Shown: piece after piece, positions 14,671-22,701 of the stretch
Layout: each line of letters begins with the position of its first letter
Numbering within the stretch: position 1 is the stretch's first letter
Origin: Acidobacteriota bacterium
Lineage (GTDB): Bacteria; Acidobacteriota; Vicinamibacteria; Vicinamibacterales; UBA2999
NCBI GenBank assembly: GCA_016213695.1
Contig: JACQZV010000170.1
Coordinates: 1-53,730, forward strand
Length of the DNA: 53,730 nucleotides
Direction of reading: 5' to 3'
Made by a program: the position numbers and the translations under genes
Notes under the pieces: model-generated
Seen by the model: only the letters and a program-made list of their open reading frames with translations
Databases searched by the model: none
What the model was told of the DNA's origin: nothing

Positions 14671-17667
14671 CTAGAAATCGATCTGCGTACCGATTTGAAC
14701 GTACCGCGCCTGCAGGATCAGCGTGGGTCGCTGCCACCGGTTGGCCGCGGCATTCGAGCTGAGCCTCGTGGTAATCGTCTGCCAGTCGTTCGAGTTCAAC
14801 ACATTGTAGATGTCGAGCGACACCCGCACGCGCGTCCTGCCCGCCGAGGAGATCAGCTTGCCGACGCGCATATCGAGCTCCTTGGTGTGCCCGCCGAGGA
14901 GCGCGAACGGCTTGAGCAGCTCGAGCGTCGCGGTCCCGTTGGCGCCGGCGGCCAGGTCGCGTCCAAGCGAGGGCCGGATCTCGGCGCTCGTCGCCACGTA
15001 GTCGGCCGTGATCGACGTGAACGCGCCGCCGGTGGCGGGCTGCGGCACGGCCTGGAACGTGCCGCTCACGCTCACGCCCCACCAGGGCAGCTGATACACG
15101 CCGTACCCCTTGTACTGCGTGAGGAACGGCGGCACGACCTTGCAGCTCGACATCGGACTCTGCGGGTTCGTGGCAGTCGGCGTCGCCGGGCTGATCACGG
15201 TCAGGTAGACGACCGGCGCATCGACGACGAAGCACTGACTGGTCGAAGTGCGCCCGGTGCTGAGGCCGGCGAACAACGTCAGCCCCCTGACGCGCCAGTT
15301 CACCGAGGCATCGACGCCGTTGTAGATCTCGGTCTGGTTGCCGTAGTGCTTCGCGAGGCGGACCAGGTTCTCCGACAGGCCGTTCTTGGCAGGTTTGATG
15401 TCGTAATAACCGCAGATCTGCTGGCCGGCGGTCGGGAGCCGCGCATCGTTGCGCGGTCCGGTGACGCAGAAGGGGTCGTAGTCCTCGGGGCCCACGAGCT
15501 GGTTGTCGACCACGGTGAAGTTGCCGTACCACCGCCGGTAATAGGAGACGTCCACCGACGCGCCGCTGGCGATCTGGCGCTGCACGCCCGCGCCGACGCT
15601 CCAGTTGTACGGCCGCACGCCCCAGCCTTCGAGCACTTCCCTGTCGAACTGCGTCGCCCGTGGATTGATCCTGCCGAAATTGAGGTTCGACAGCGGTCCG
15701 CATTCACTGTTGGCGGCGGAATTGTTCCAGTCGCAGTCGGGGAAGAAATTGCGGTTGGTGTCGGTCCACGCGCGCGTCGCCTGGTTGATCGACGTGTTCA
15801 CCGGGTTGACGTTGGTCGCGAGGCTGCCGCCGGAGATGTACCGGCCAACCGTCCCCTTGACGACGGTGCGCCCGTTGCCGAAGAGGTCGTAGGACACGCC
15901 GAGGCGCGGGTTGACGTCCTTCCAGTTCGGCACGTTCTTCACCGGCGCGAAGTTGCGCTCGGGCACGAACGGTCCGGCCGCGAGATGCTGCGCCGGAATG
16001 GCGGCGTTCAGGTAGTCGAACCGCACGCCGTAATTGATCGTCATGCGGCGCATCGCCCACGAGTCCTGCGCGAAGAGGCCCAGGTCGGCCTTGATGTCGT
16101 TGTGCTGCTCGATCGGCGTGGCGTAGAGCGTCACGCGGCGCGGCACGCCGTTGAGGAAGTTGAAGTTCATGCTGCCGTTGACGTCCGTATTGTTGTAGGT
16201 CGGCCCGTTCCCGCGGACGCGCATCATGAACCCGGACTTGAAGCTGTGGGTGCCGGTCACGTAGGCGAGCGAGGAGCGCATGGTGAGCGGGTTGTCGAAG
16301 TTGTGGCCGTAGACCGTGGACGCGCGGTAGATCTGGCCGGTCGAGTCCTCGGTCACCGAGATCACGTCGAAGCCGACCTTCGGGTCGATCTGCCGCCGCT
16401 CGTCCCAGTCCTGCTCGTAGGCCATGAAGCCGGTGTCGAACAGGAGCCGGTTGTTCACCGGCACGCGCCAGACGGCGGTCCAGATCGCGTTGGGATAGAA
16501 CGGCGTGTACGTGGTCGCCTCGGGCGACACGTTGGCAGCGGCGCGCCGGCGCGACGTGATGCGGCGGTCCTTCTCGTAGCTGAAGTTGAGCTTGTTGCGC
16601 GGCGTCGCCTGCCACGTCAGGCGCCACGCATAATTGCGGTGGATCTGCTCGTCGGACCCCTGCCGCGTCTTGTCGGGGACGTACACCCACGCGAGCGGAT
16701 CCGTATTGTAGAAGTGGTCGGCCACGTACTTGTCGATGTCGTTGTTGCGGTACGCGACGTAGAACCACAGCTTGTCTTCCATCAGCGGCCCGCCGCCGTT
16801 CGGGTTGACATCCCACGTGCGCTTCAGGCCGTTGACGGCCGTCAGCCCCTGGTTGATGTAGTCCTGCGAGAGGTTGCTGCCGGCCATGCTCTTGTTCGCG
16901 TAGAGCGCCGTGACGTTCCAGTTGAAGACGTTGGCGCCTTCCTTCGGGATCGCGTTCATCCAGACGCCGGAATACTGCGCTTCCGCGTCGCCGCCGTCGG
17001 TGCGCACGCTGACTTCCTGGACGCTCCCTTCGTTCATGTAGAAGGTGACCGCCACGCCGCCGTTCGATCCGCGCCGATCCGACATGCCGTCGATGGCGCT
17101 GTTCGTCTCGGCGCTGCGGCTGCCGTGGACGGTGAGCGTGCGCGACGCCGGGCCGTCGATGTTCAGGCCGCCGACCACGCCGGGAATCGTCTGCGCGAGA
17201 CTCTGGATCAGCCGGTTGTTCGGCAGGTTCTCGAGCGCCTCCCTGTTGAACACGGCGCTGCGCGTCGTGCTCTGCACGTCCACGAGCGGCGCCTCGCCCG
17301 TCACGCTGATCGTCTCGGCCAGCTCGCCCACCTTCAGATCGGCGTTCACCGTGGCGGTGAAATCGGCCCGCAGCTCGAAATTCTCGACGCGCACCGTGCT
17401 GAAGCCCGCCAGCGTGAAGGTGACCGTGTAGACGCCCGGCCGCAAATCGACGATGCGATAGAGGCCGGAAGAGTCGGTGGTAACCGAACGGACGCGCTCG
17501 ATGAGCGCCGGACTGGCTGCTTCGACGGTCACGCCGGGCAGCACCGCGCCCGTCGAGTCCTTGACGACGCCGGCCAGCGCGCTCTGCGAACTCTGGCCGT
17601 ACACATGGACCGGAAGGACCAGCGCCGCCGCGGCCGCCACACACAGGAACAGACGTCCAGCGCTCAT
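14671..17667 (-). CDS. Oar-like TonB-dependent outer membrane receptor
   Basis: 998 residues. After the signal peptide comes a carboxypeptidase-regulatory-like beta domain (LAGVVKDSTGAVLPGVTVEA to about residue 110). A plug domain follows (about 115-240, with ETISVTGEAPLVDVQST and RLIQSLAQTIPGV) and then a long beta barrel ending in IGTQIDF, whose terminal Phe is the usual BAM recognition residue. Such receptors import bulky ligands using TonB-ExbBD energy; the ligand is not predictable from sequence. It follows an exported FAH-like gene by 40 bases and precedes DUF6152 and seven GRW genes on the same strand. Confidence 0.92.
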   Translation of the reverse strand: MSAGRLFLCVAAAAALVLPVHVYGQSSQSALAGVVKDSTGAVLPGVTVEAASPALIERVRSVTTDSSGLYRIVDLRPGVYTVTFTLAGFSTVRVENFELRADFTATVNADLKVGELAETISVTGEAPLVDVQSTTRSAVFNREALENLPNNRLIQSLAQTIPGVVGGLNIDGPASRTLTVHGSRSAETNSAIDGMSDRRGSNGGVAVTFYMNEGSVQEVSVRTDGGDAEAQYSGVWMNAIPKEGANVFNWNVTALYANKSMAGSNLSQDYINQGLTAVNGLKRTWDVNPNGGGPLMEDKLWFYVAYRNNDIDKYVADHFYNTDPLAWVYVPDKTRQGSDEQIHRNYAWRLTWQATPRNKLNFSYEKDRRITSRRRAAANVSPEATTYTPFYPNAIWTAVWRVPVNNRLLFDTGFMAYEQDWDERRQIDPKVGFDVISVTEDSTGQIYRASTVYGHNFDNPLTMRSSLAYVTGTHSFKSGFMMRVRGNGPTYNNTDVNGSMNFNFLNGVPRRVTLYATPIEQHNDIKADLGLFAQDSWAMRRMTINYGVRFDYLNAAIPAQHLAAGPFVPERNFAPVKNVPNWKDVNPRLGVSYDLFGNGRTVVKGTVGRYISGGSLATNVNPVNTSINQATRAWTDTNRNFFPDCDWNNSAANSECGPLSNLNFGRINPRATQFDREVLEGWGVRPYNWSVGAGVQRQIASGASVDVSYYRRWYGNFTVVDNQLVGPEDYDPFCVTGPRNDARLPTAGQQICGYYDIKPAKNGLSENLVRLAKHYGNQTEIYNGVDASVNWRVRGLTLFAGLSTGRTSTSQCFVVDAPVVYLTVISPATPTATNPQSPMSSCKVVPPFLTQYKGYGVYQLPWWGVSVSGTFQAVPQPATGGAFTSITADYVATSAEIRPSLGRDLAAGANGTATLELLKPFALLGGHTKELDMRVGKLISSAGRTRVRVSLDIYNVLNSNDWQTITTRLSSNAAANRWQRPTLILQARYVQIGTQIDF

Positions 17668-17707
17668 ACATTCTCCTCGCGAGGTTGGAGTTCCGGCGCG
17701 ATGCGAC

Positions 17708-18814
17708 CTAACGCGAACTGGTGGTGACTGCCGGCTTTTCGGCGACCAGCGTGTTGGTCAGCGTGCCAAGCCCCTCGTAGGAACAGACCTGGACATCGCC
17801 GGGGATCAGGTGCCGGCCGAGCCCGCCGTGCGATCCCGGCGGCGTGCCGAGCGCGATCACGGTGCCCACCGGCAGCGTGAGCATGTTCGAGAGGTAGGCC
17901 GCGTACTCGTACATGCTGTGCCACGTCTGGTTCGTGCTCGAGTTCTGTACGAGCGTGCCGGCAACGGTCATCTTCAGCGCCGTATTCAGCGGATCGACGA
18001 ACTCGGCCGGGACGACGAACGGGCCGACGGGCTTGAAGCTGTCCCAGCCCTTCTGCACCAGCCAGTCCTGGCGGATCGGGTCGGGCGCGCGCTCCTGCCG
18101 ATCGGAGATGTCGTTCGTGTTGGTGTAGCCGAACATGTAGTTCTTCACCTGATCCACGGGCACGCGGCGCATCGGTCTGCCGACAATGCCCAGCATCTCG
18201 CACTCGTACTCGTAGTCCTTGCGCCGATCGGCGTGCCAGTTGATCACCGGGTCGCCGTCGCCGATGAAGACCTCCGGCGTGTTCGGAATCATGAAGAGGC
18301 GCGGATTCTGCGGGCGGTCGTCACTGGCGGCGCGCTCCCACAGGCCCGGCATCGACGGCGGCACCTTGCGGGCTTCGGCCGGCGGCGGCGTGCCCGGCAC
18401 GGGGCGATAGTTGGAGAACCCGTAAAACGCCAGCCGCGGCACGAACGGCCGAAGCGCGTCCACCGCCTTGTAGTCGTACACGTAGGCGGGTCGCCGGGCG
18501 GCAGTCGTCGGGGCCACCTGTGCGACGATCTGCTTGATCTTCGGACCGACCGTGCTCCACTGGTCCATGATCGACAGCAGGTCGCCGGGAATCCCGGCCA
18601 CGTTTGCCGCCTTTGCCGCCGCCGGCAGCTCGACGACGAATCCGCCAATCTGCTGCGGCTCGACCGGATAGCGCACGACCACGCCCACGAAGGTCCGGTT
18701 CTGATACGCGAACATGCCGAGGCCGAACCGCTCCGCCGTCTGTGCCTGTGCCGCCGGGGCACCGGCAATCGCCAACAGCACGACGGCCGTGACAGCCGAA
18801 AGAATCTTCTGCAT
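17708..18814 (-). CDS. Exported fumarylacetoacetate hydrolase-like protein
   Basis: 368 residues from ATG at 18814, preceded by GGAGGAGA. A signal peptide ends near residue 24 (AAQAQ). The FAH domain spans about 180-350: acidic metal ligands in DYEYECEMLGIVG (E202, E204), the conserved Asp D235 in GYTNTNDISDRQ, and KGWDSFKPVGPFVVP around 255-269. A typical C-terminal segment HGGLGRHLIPGDVQVCSYEGLG replaces the usual GVG..PP..L..GD end. FAH enzymes cleave or decarboxylate beta-diketo acids in the cytoplasm; export is unusual. It is the first gene of the ten-gene run and has a strong promoter. Confidence 0.88.
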   Translation of the reverse strand: MQKILSAVTAVVLLAIAGAPAAQAQTAERFGLGMFAYQNRTFVGVVVRYPVEPQQIGGFVVELPAAAKAANVAGIPGDLLSIMDQWSTVGPKIKQIVAQVAPTTAARRPAYVYDYKAVDALRPFVPRLAFYGFSNYRPVPGTPPPAEARKVPPSMPGLWERAASDDRPQNPRLFMIPNTPEVFIGDGDPVINWHADRRKDYEYECEMLGIVGRPMRRVPVDQVKNYMFGYTNTNDISDRQERAPDPIRQDWLVQKGWDSFKPVGPFVVPAEFVDPLNTALKMTVAGTLVQNSSTNQTWHSMYEYAAYLSNMLTLPVGTVIALGTPPGSHGGLGRHLIPGDVQVCSYEGLGTLTNTLVAEKPAVTTSSR

Positions 18815-18835
18815 CGATCTCCTCCGCGACAGAGC

Positions 18836-18861
18836 GCCGCCGCGCACGCGTGCGCGGCGGC
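18836..18861. promoter_or_regulatory. 26-bp perfect palindrome in the FAH-like gene leader
   Basis: Two 13-base arms (GCCGCCGCGCACG and its exact reverse complement) meet with no spacer. It lies between the -10 of the FAH promoter and the ribosome site. It could be a repressor operator, or a hairpin in the leader RNA that limits ribosome access. Confidence 0.65.
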
Positions 18862-18880
18862 CAGGCCACAAAAACGTTCC

Positions 18881-18909
18881 ATCTTCCCGGCCGCCCGTGC
18901 GCCTGTCAA
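18881..18909 (-). promoter_or_regulatory. Promoter of the FAH-TonB-DUF6152-GRW run
   Basis: On the minus strand a perfect TTGACA (18909-18904) is followed after 17 bases by GAAGAT (18886-18881). It is the clearest promoter seen for the ten genes that extend to 7564. Confidence 0.6.
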
Positions 18910-18952
18910 GGGAAAAGGCCCTGGAACGCATGCTACGATCCGGCGGCCTTTC

Positions 18953-19588
18953 ATGCGTCCTTTCGCCATCGCGTGCCGCGTGCTCGTCGCTCTGTGCGCC
19001 CCGATCGTCGCGTCCGATTCCGCGGCGCAGGACACGACCATTCGCCTCGAAGGCGACGGCCGGCTCGGCCCGGCCGCCGACGAACACCGGGGCGCCTCGG
19101 CCGCCTACGGCTACGAGGGCTCGCCCCTCTCCGTCGTCCCCGCGATGATCGAGCTGGCCGGCATCACCCGGGGCGACGTCGTCTTCGAGCCGGGATGCGG
19201 CGACGCGCGGGTGCTCATCGCCGCGATGCAGGCCGGCGCGAGCACGGGGCTCGGCGTCGACATCGACCCGGACCTCGCGGAGGTGGCGTACGCCGCGGTG
19301 AAGAAGGCGGGACTGGCGGACCGGATCGAGATCCGCTGGGGCAACGCGCTCGGCGTCGACATGTCGAACTCCACCGTCGTCTTTCTGTTCATGGGCGAGG
19401 CGTTCAACCTGATCCTGCGGCCGCTGCTCTGGCGGCAGCTGCCGGTCGGCGCGCGCGTCGTGTCCAACGATTTCGCGATGGGCGGCTGGAAACCCGACCG
19501 CACGGTCCGGGCCGAGACCCCCGGGCGCACCTATACTCTGTACTTGTGGACAATCACGCAGGCGGTCAAGGACGAGGTCGCGCCCTGA
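18953..19588 (+). CDS. Exported class I SAM-methyltransferase-like protein
   Basis: 211 residues from ATG at 18953. An N-terminal signal-like segment (MRPFAIACRVLVALCAPIVA) is followed by the methyltransferase domain: VVFEPGCGDARVLIAAM (motif I, 77-93), GLGVDIDP with acidic Asp for the ribose, and RIEIRWGNALGVDM. Downstream VVFLFMGEAFNLILRPLLWR and ARVVSNDF fit the remaining Rossmann strands. The arrangement resembles small DOT1/lysine-methyltransferase-like proteins. Export would place it away from cytosolic SAM, so either the segment is a membrane anchor or the protein binds something else. It overlaps nothing; DinB-like and MBL genes follow in one operon. A TACGAT box (18934-18939) lies 13 bases before the start. 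Confidence 0.82.
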   Translation: MRPFAIACRVLVALCAPIVASDSAAQDTTIRLEGDGRLGPAADEHRGASAAYGYEGSPLSVVPAMIELAGITRGDVVFEPGCGDARVLIAAMQAGASTGLGVDIDPDLAEVAYAAVKKAGLADRIEIRWGNALGVDMSNSTVVFLFMGEAFNLILRPLLWRQLPVGARVVSNDFAMGGWKPDRTVRAETPGRTYTLYLWTITQAVKDEVAP

Positions 19589-19589
19589 A

Positions 19590-20078
19590 ATGCTGCGCCA
19601 CCTGATCGCGACACTTGCATATCGAGCCGCCAAGGTGCTGCGCGACGCGCCACCCGGGTTCGGCGCGGCCGACTTCGGGCCTGCCACGCGACGGCCCGTC
19701 CAGATCGTGGCCCACATGGCGGACCTGATGGCGTGGGCGCTCACGCTGGCGCGGGGCGATTCCGTCTGGAAAGCGGGCGGGAGTGCCGACTGGCGGACCG
19801 AGGTCGCGCGCTTCTTCGCCGGCCTGGCCGCGCTGGACCGCGCCGTGGCGGACGCCGCGCCGAGCCAGGACGCGGCGGAAAAGCTGATACAGGGACCGCT
19901 CGCCGATGCGTTCACGCACGTCGGGCAGCTGGCCATGCTGCGCGGGATGGCCGGATCCCCCATCCGCCCCGAGAGCTACGCCCGGGCCGCCATCGCGGCC
20001 GGCCGCGCCGGCATGGAGCAGGCGCCGCCGGCGCGCGAATTCGACGGCGACGCCAGCTCCCGCACCGGAGACGCCTGA
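19590..20078 (+). CDS. DinB-like four-helix protein
   Basis: 162 residues. Its helical pattern and two histidine sites (VAHMADLMAWAL and FTHVGQLAMLRGMAG) match the DinB/YfiT superfamily, in which histidines bind a metal in a four-helix bundle; a third expected histidine may be the H4 in MLRHLIATLAYRAAK. Family members include thiol transferases that use mycothiol, bacillithiol or glutathione, but many are uncharacterised. Start follows the previous stop by one base, and its stop overlaps the next ATG (TGATG), showing translational coupling on both sides. Confidence 0.8.
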   Translation: MLRHLIATLAYRAAKVLRDAPPGFGAADFGPATRRPVQIVAHMADLMAWALTLARGDSVWKAGGSADWRTEVARFFAGLAALDRAVADAAPSQDAAEKLIQGPLADAFTHVGQLAMLRGMAGSPIRPESYARAAIAAGRAGMEQAPPAREFDGDASSRTGDA

Positions 20079-21250
20079 TGCGACACACCATTGCGATGCT
20101 TGCGCTCGCGGCCGGGATCGGAGCGGGCGCTCCCGCGTACGCCATCACCGGCGACCAGCCCGAATTCCGGAAGCTCGCCGAGGATGTCTACGCGTACATC
20201 GGCAAGCTGAACGACGCCAATGCGATGGTCATCGTGACCACCGAAGGCGTGGTCCTCGTGGACACGGGCAACAACGTCACCGATACACGCGAGCTGCTCG
20301 CGCATGTTCGATCGGTGACGAGCCAGCCGGTGCGCTACGTCGTCATTACGCAGAACCACAACGACCATTCCGGCGGCGCGGCGCTCGTCTCCCCTCCGGC
20401 GACCACGATCGTCCACGAGCGTGTCGCGAAGCAGTGGGCCACTCTGAAGCCCCATCAGATCACGGCGTGGCGCAGGCGCTTTCCCGAGCGGACCTCGGCG
20501 CTCGAGCGTCTCACTCCCGTTGATACCGTCCAGAGCTTCAGCGACCGGTTGACGCTCCGCCTCGGCGGCAAGGACATCGAGCTCATCTACGTCGCCGACC
20601 AGTACAATCCCGGCGACATCGCGGTCTGGCTGCCGAAGGAGCGCATCCTCCACGCGTCGATGGCCGGCTACAAGGACCGCCATCCCGACATCCGTCCCGA
20701 CTACAGCCATGGCACGACGGACGGTCTCCTGAAGCAGTTGAAGGTGTACCTCACCCTGCGGCCCGCGATGGTCGTGCCGGCGCACGGACCCGTAGGGGGC
20801 GGGTGGCTGCTCGAGACGATGATCGAGTACCTGCTGCTCGCCCGCGACAGCGTGCAGGAGATGATGAAGAAGGGCCTGGCGCTGCCGGCCATCGAGAAAG
20901 CCTTCCAGATGAAGGCCTTCGGCGAGTGGGACCGTACCGAGCATCTGCCCTGGATCGCCGCCACGATCTACCGCGAGCTGCAGGGCCTCGGTCCGCAGAT
21001 CATCACGGTCAGCGAGCGGAGGCAGAGCGGCGTTGTCTCGAGCGCTCTTCAGGACGGCCGGTTCGTCACCCTGACCGGCGCCGACGGGACGGCCGTACGG
21101 CTTCGCGTGACCGGCGACACCAACTTCCAGGGAATCGGCGATCGCACCGCGGTACGGCCCGGAATGAAGGTGTCAGCCGTGTATGAGGTGCCGGAGGGCA
21201 TCGTGCCGGCACTCGGCTACGACACGCTCGAACTCACGATAGCCCCCTGA
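20078..21250 (+). CDS. Exported MBL-fold hydrolase with Gln in the first zinc position
   Basis: 390 residues from ATG at 20078, overlapping the DinB-like stop. Signal peptide to about residue 22. The metal motif reads Q92-N-H94-N-D96-H97, so the first histidine of HxHxDH is glutamine, as in GOB-type subclass B3 enzymes. Later: YVADQYNPGDIAVWLP (Asn-Pro-Gly-Asp where TPGHTPG is common), ILHASMAGYKDRH and VPAHGPVGGGW. A C-terminal extension from about residue 300 (IITVSERRQSGVVSS to LELTIAP) looks like a small beta domain. Probably a periplasmic hydrolase; substrate unknown. Confidence 0.88.
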   Translation: MRHTIAMLALAAGIGAGAPAYAITGDQPEFRKLAEDVYAYIGKLNDANAMVIVTTEGVVLVDTGNNVTDTRELLAHVRSVTSQPVRYVVITQNHNDHSGGAALVSPPATTIVHERVAKQWATLKPHQITAWRRRFPERTSALERLTPVDTVQSFSDRLTLRLGGKDIELIYVADQYNPGDIAVWLPKERILHASMAGYKDRHPDIRPDYSHGTTDGLLKQLKVYLTLRPAMVVPAHGPVGGGWLLETMIEYLLLARDSVQEMMKKGLALPAIEKAFQMKAFGEWDRTEHLPWIAATIYRELQGLGPQIITVSERRQSGVVSSALQDGRFVTLTGADGTAVRLRVTGDTNFQGIGDRTAVRPGMKVSAVYEVPEGIVPALGYDTLELTIAP

Positions 21251-21271
21251 GGAACGCGCCAGAACAGGAAA

Positions 21272-21300
21272 TTGTCTCCATCCGGCGGCCGGTGTAGGAT
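21272..21300 (+). promoter_or_regulatory. Promoter for the DUF6152-GRW pair at 21323
   Basis: TTGTCT (21272-21277) and TAGGAT (21295-21300) with a 17-base spacer; GGAGG precedes the ATG at 21323. Confidence 0.6.
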
Positions 21301-21322
21301 GCTGCCAACCTGCGGAGGCCTT

Positions 21323-21730
21323 ATGACGCGTGTCCGAATCGGCGCTCTCGTGGCGGTCGTGCTTGGCGTGGCGTGGGTGGGACAGGTTTCGGCGCACCAT
21401 TCGATCCAGGCCCAGTTCGACATCAACAAGCACATCACCGTCAACGGGACGGTGGCGAAGGTCGAGTTCATCAATCCCCATTCCTACCTGACGGTCAACG
21501 TCAAGGACGCCAGCGGAAAGATCACGAAATGGGCGTTCGAGATGGCCGCGGCGGGCCAGCTCCGCGCGAAAGGCCTGAGCCGTGCAGACCGCGGCGGCCT
21601 GAAGGCCGGCGACGAAGTCTCCGTCCTCGCGCTGGCCGCCCGGGACGGCTCGAACAGCGGCCTGCTCCAGGAACTCAAGATTTCCGACGGCCGCGAGTTC
21701 AAGTTCACGCCCGACCCGAACGGCAACTGA
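21323..21730 (+). CDS. DUF6152 family small exported protein
   Basis: 135 residues from ATG at 21323, preceded by GGAGG; upstream in-frame starts lack a signal peptide. Signal peptide MTRVRIGALVAVVLGVAWVG then QVSA, with the mature protein expected to start at His25-His26 (HHSIQAQFDINKHI). The second conserved histidine is H53 in INPHSYLTV. WAFEMAAAGQLRAKGLSRAD and a final strand ISDGREFKF complete the family pattern. A GRW gene follows after 18 bases, and a clear promoter lies upstream, so the pair is its own transcription unit or the head of a longer one. Confidence 0.9.
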   Translation: MTRVRIGALVAVVLGVAWVGQVSAHHSIQAQFDINKHITVNGTVAKVEFINPHSYLTVNVKDASGKITKWAFEMAAAGQLRAKGLSRADRGGLKAGDEVSVLALAARDGSNSGLLQELKISDGREFKFTPDPNGN

Positions 21731-21748
21731 CGAGACAGGAAGGTCTGT

Positions 21749-22699
21749 ATGCGTGTGTCCGCATCGAGCCGACTCATCGCGGTGGCGGCCGCGATCTCGC
21801 TCCTCTCCGCCTTTGTTCTCGCGCAGGAGGCGCGGCAGCAGCCCCGGCTCCGCACCACCAACGCGCCGCCCAAGCCGGCCGGCGCGACGCCGCGCACCGC
21901 CGACGGCCATCCCGATCTGGCCGGCGTCTGGAACGCGCTCGGCGACAACCTGAACGGCATCCCGAACCAGATTGCCAACAACGGACTCGCGATTGAGAGC
22001 GAGTCGGTGACGCGCGACCTGCACAGCGGACAGCTCGTCGCCACGTTCCCGCGCAACACCAACCGGCCGCAGAACAACGAGCAGGCCGAACGCGCCGCCT
22101 CGCTGCTCCGCCGCGTGGGCTCCAACCGGCCCGTGTACAAGCCGGAATACTGGGACATGGTCAAGTACAACGACCACAACAGCAACGAAGAAGATCCGTC
22201 GAACAACTGCATGCCCGCCGGCATCCCGCGCGGCGGCATTCCGTCGTACATCGGCCAGTTCCCGAACTACCTGGTCTTCATCTATCCCGGCCAGGGCGGC
22301 CTCATCGCCACACAGACGATGTACCGGATGATCCCGACCGACGGCCGCCAGCACACGCCGCTGCTCGAGCTCGACGGCAGCTACACCGGCGAGCCCATCG
22401 GGCGCTGGGAGGGCGACACGCTCGTGGTCGACAGCTGGGGCTTCAACAGCAACACCTGGTTCGACCAGATCGGCGGCTACCTCCACAGCGAGAACATGCG
22501 CGTGATCGAGCGCTTCCGGCGCGAGGGCAACACGCTGACCTGGACCGCGACCGTGGAAGATCCGGACATGCTGCTCGAGCCCTGGACGACGACGCCGCGC
22601 GTGGCGCTCCTCAATCCGCAGCCGGGCGCGCTGCTGCCCGAATCGCTCCCGTGCAGCGAGCGCGACCTCGCGCACACCGTCACGAAAGAGCACCACTGA
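21749..22699 (+). CDS. GRW family secreted protein
   Basis: 316 residues, AGGAAGG before the ATG. Signal peptide to about residue 25 (VLAQ). All motifs are present: TADGHPDLAGVW (50-61), C154 in NCMPAGIPRGG, YRMIPTDGRQH (192-202), GRWEGDTLVV (218-227), MRVIERFRR and a final VEDPDMLLEPW. There is no second domain. An Asn-rich middle (residues 68-150) sets it apart from the tandem copies and suggests a binding surface. It directly follows DUF6152. Confidence 0.88.
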   Translation: MRVSASSRLIAVAAAISLLSAFVLAQEARQQPRLRTTNAPPKPAGATPRTADGHPDLAGVWNALGDNLNGIPNQIANNGLAIESESVTRDLHSGQLVATFPRNTNRPQNNEQAERAASLLRRVGSNRPVYKPEYWDMVKYNDHNSNEEDPSNNCMPAGIPRGGIPSYIGQFPNYLVFIYPGQGGLIATQTMYRMIPTDGRQHTPLLELDGSYTGEPIGRWEGDTLVVDSWGFNSNTWFDQIGGYLHSENMRVIERFRREGNTLTWTATVEDPDMLLEPWTTTPRVALLNPQPGALLPESLPCSERDLAHTVTKEHH

Positions 22700-22701
22700 T
22701 C

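Noticed and set aside
14695-17727. A 1010-codon open frame opposite the TonB receptor
   Set aside because: It is rich in Arg, His and Val with no domain or signal, and mirrors the codon pattern of the receptor on the other strand. Long antisense frames are expected in this GC range.
20078-21250. Beta-lactam resistance gene
   Set aside because: MBL folds here are of a general exported hydrolase type with altered ligand sets and no antibiotic context.
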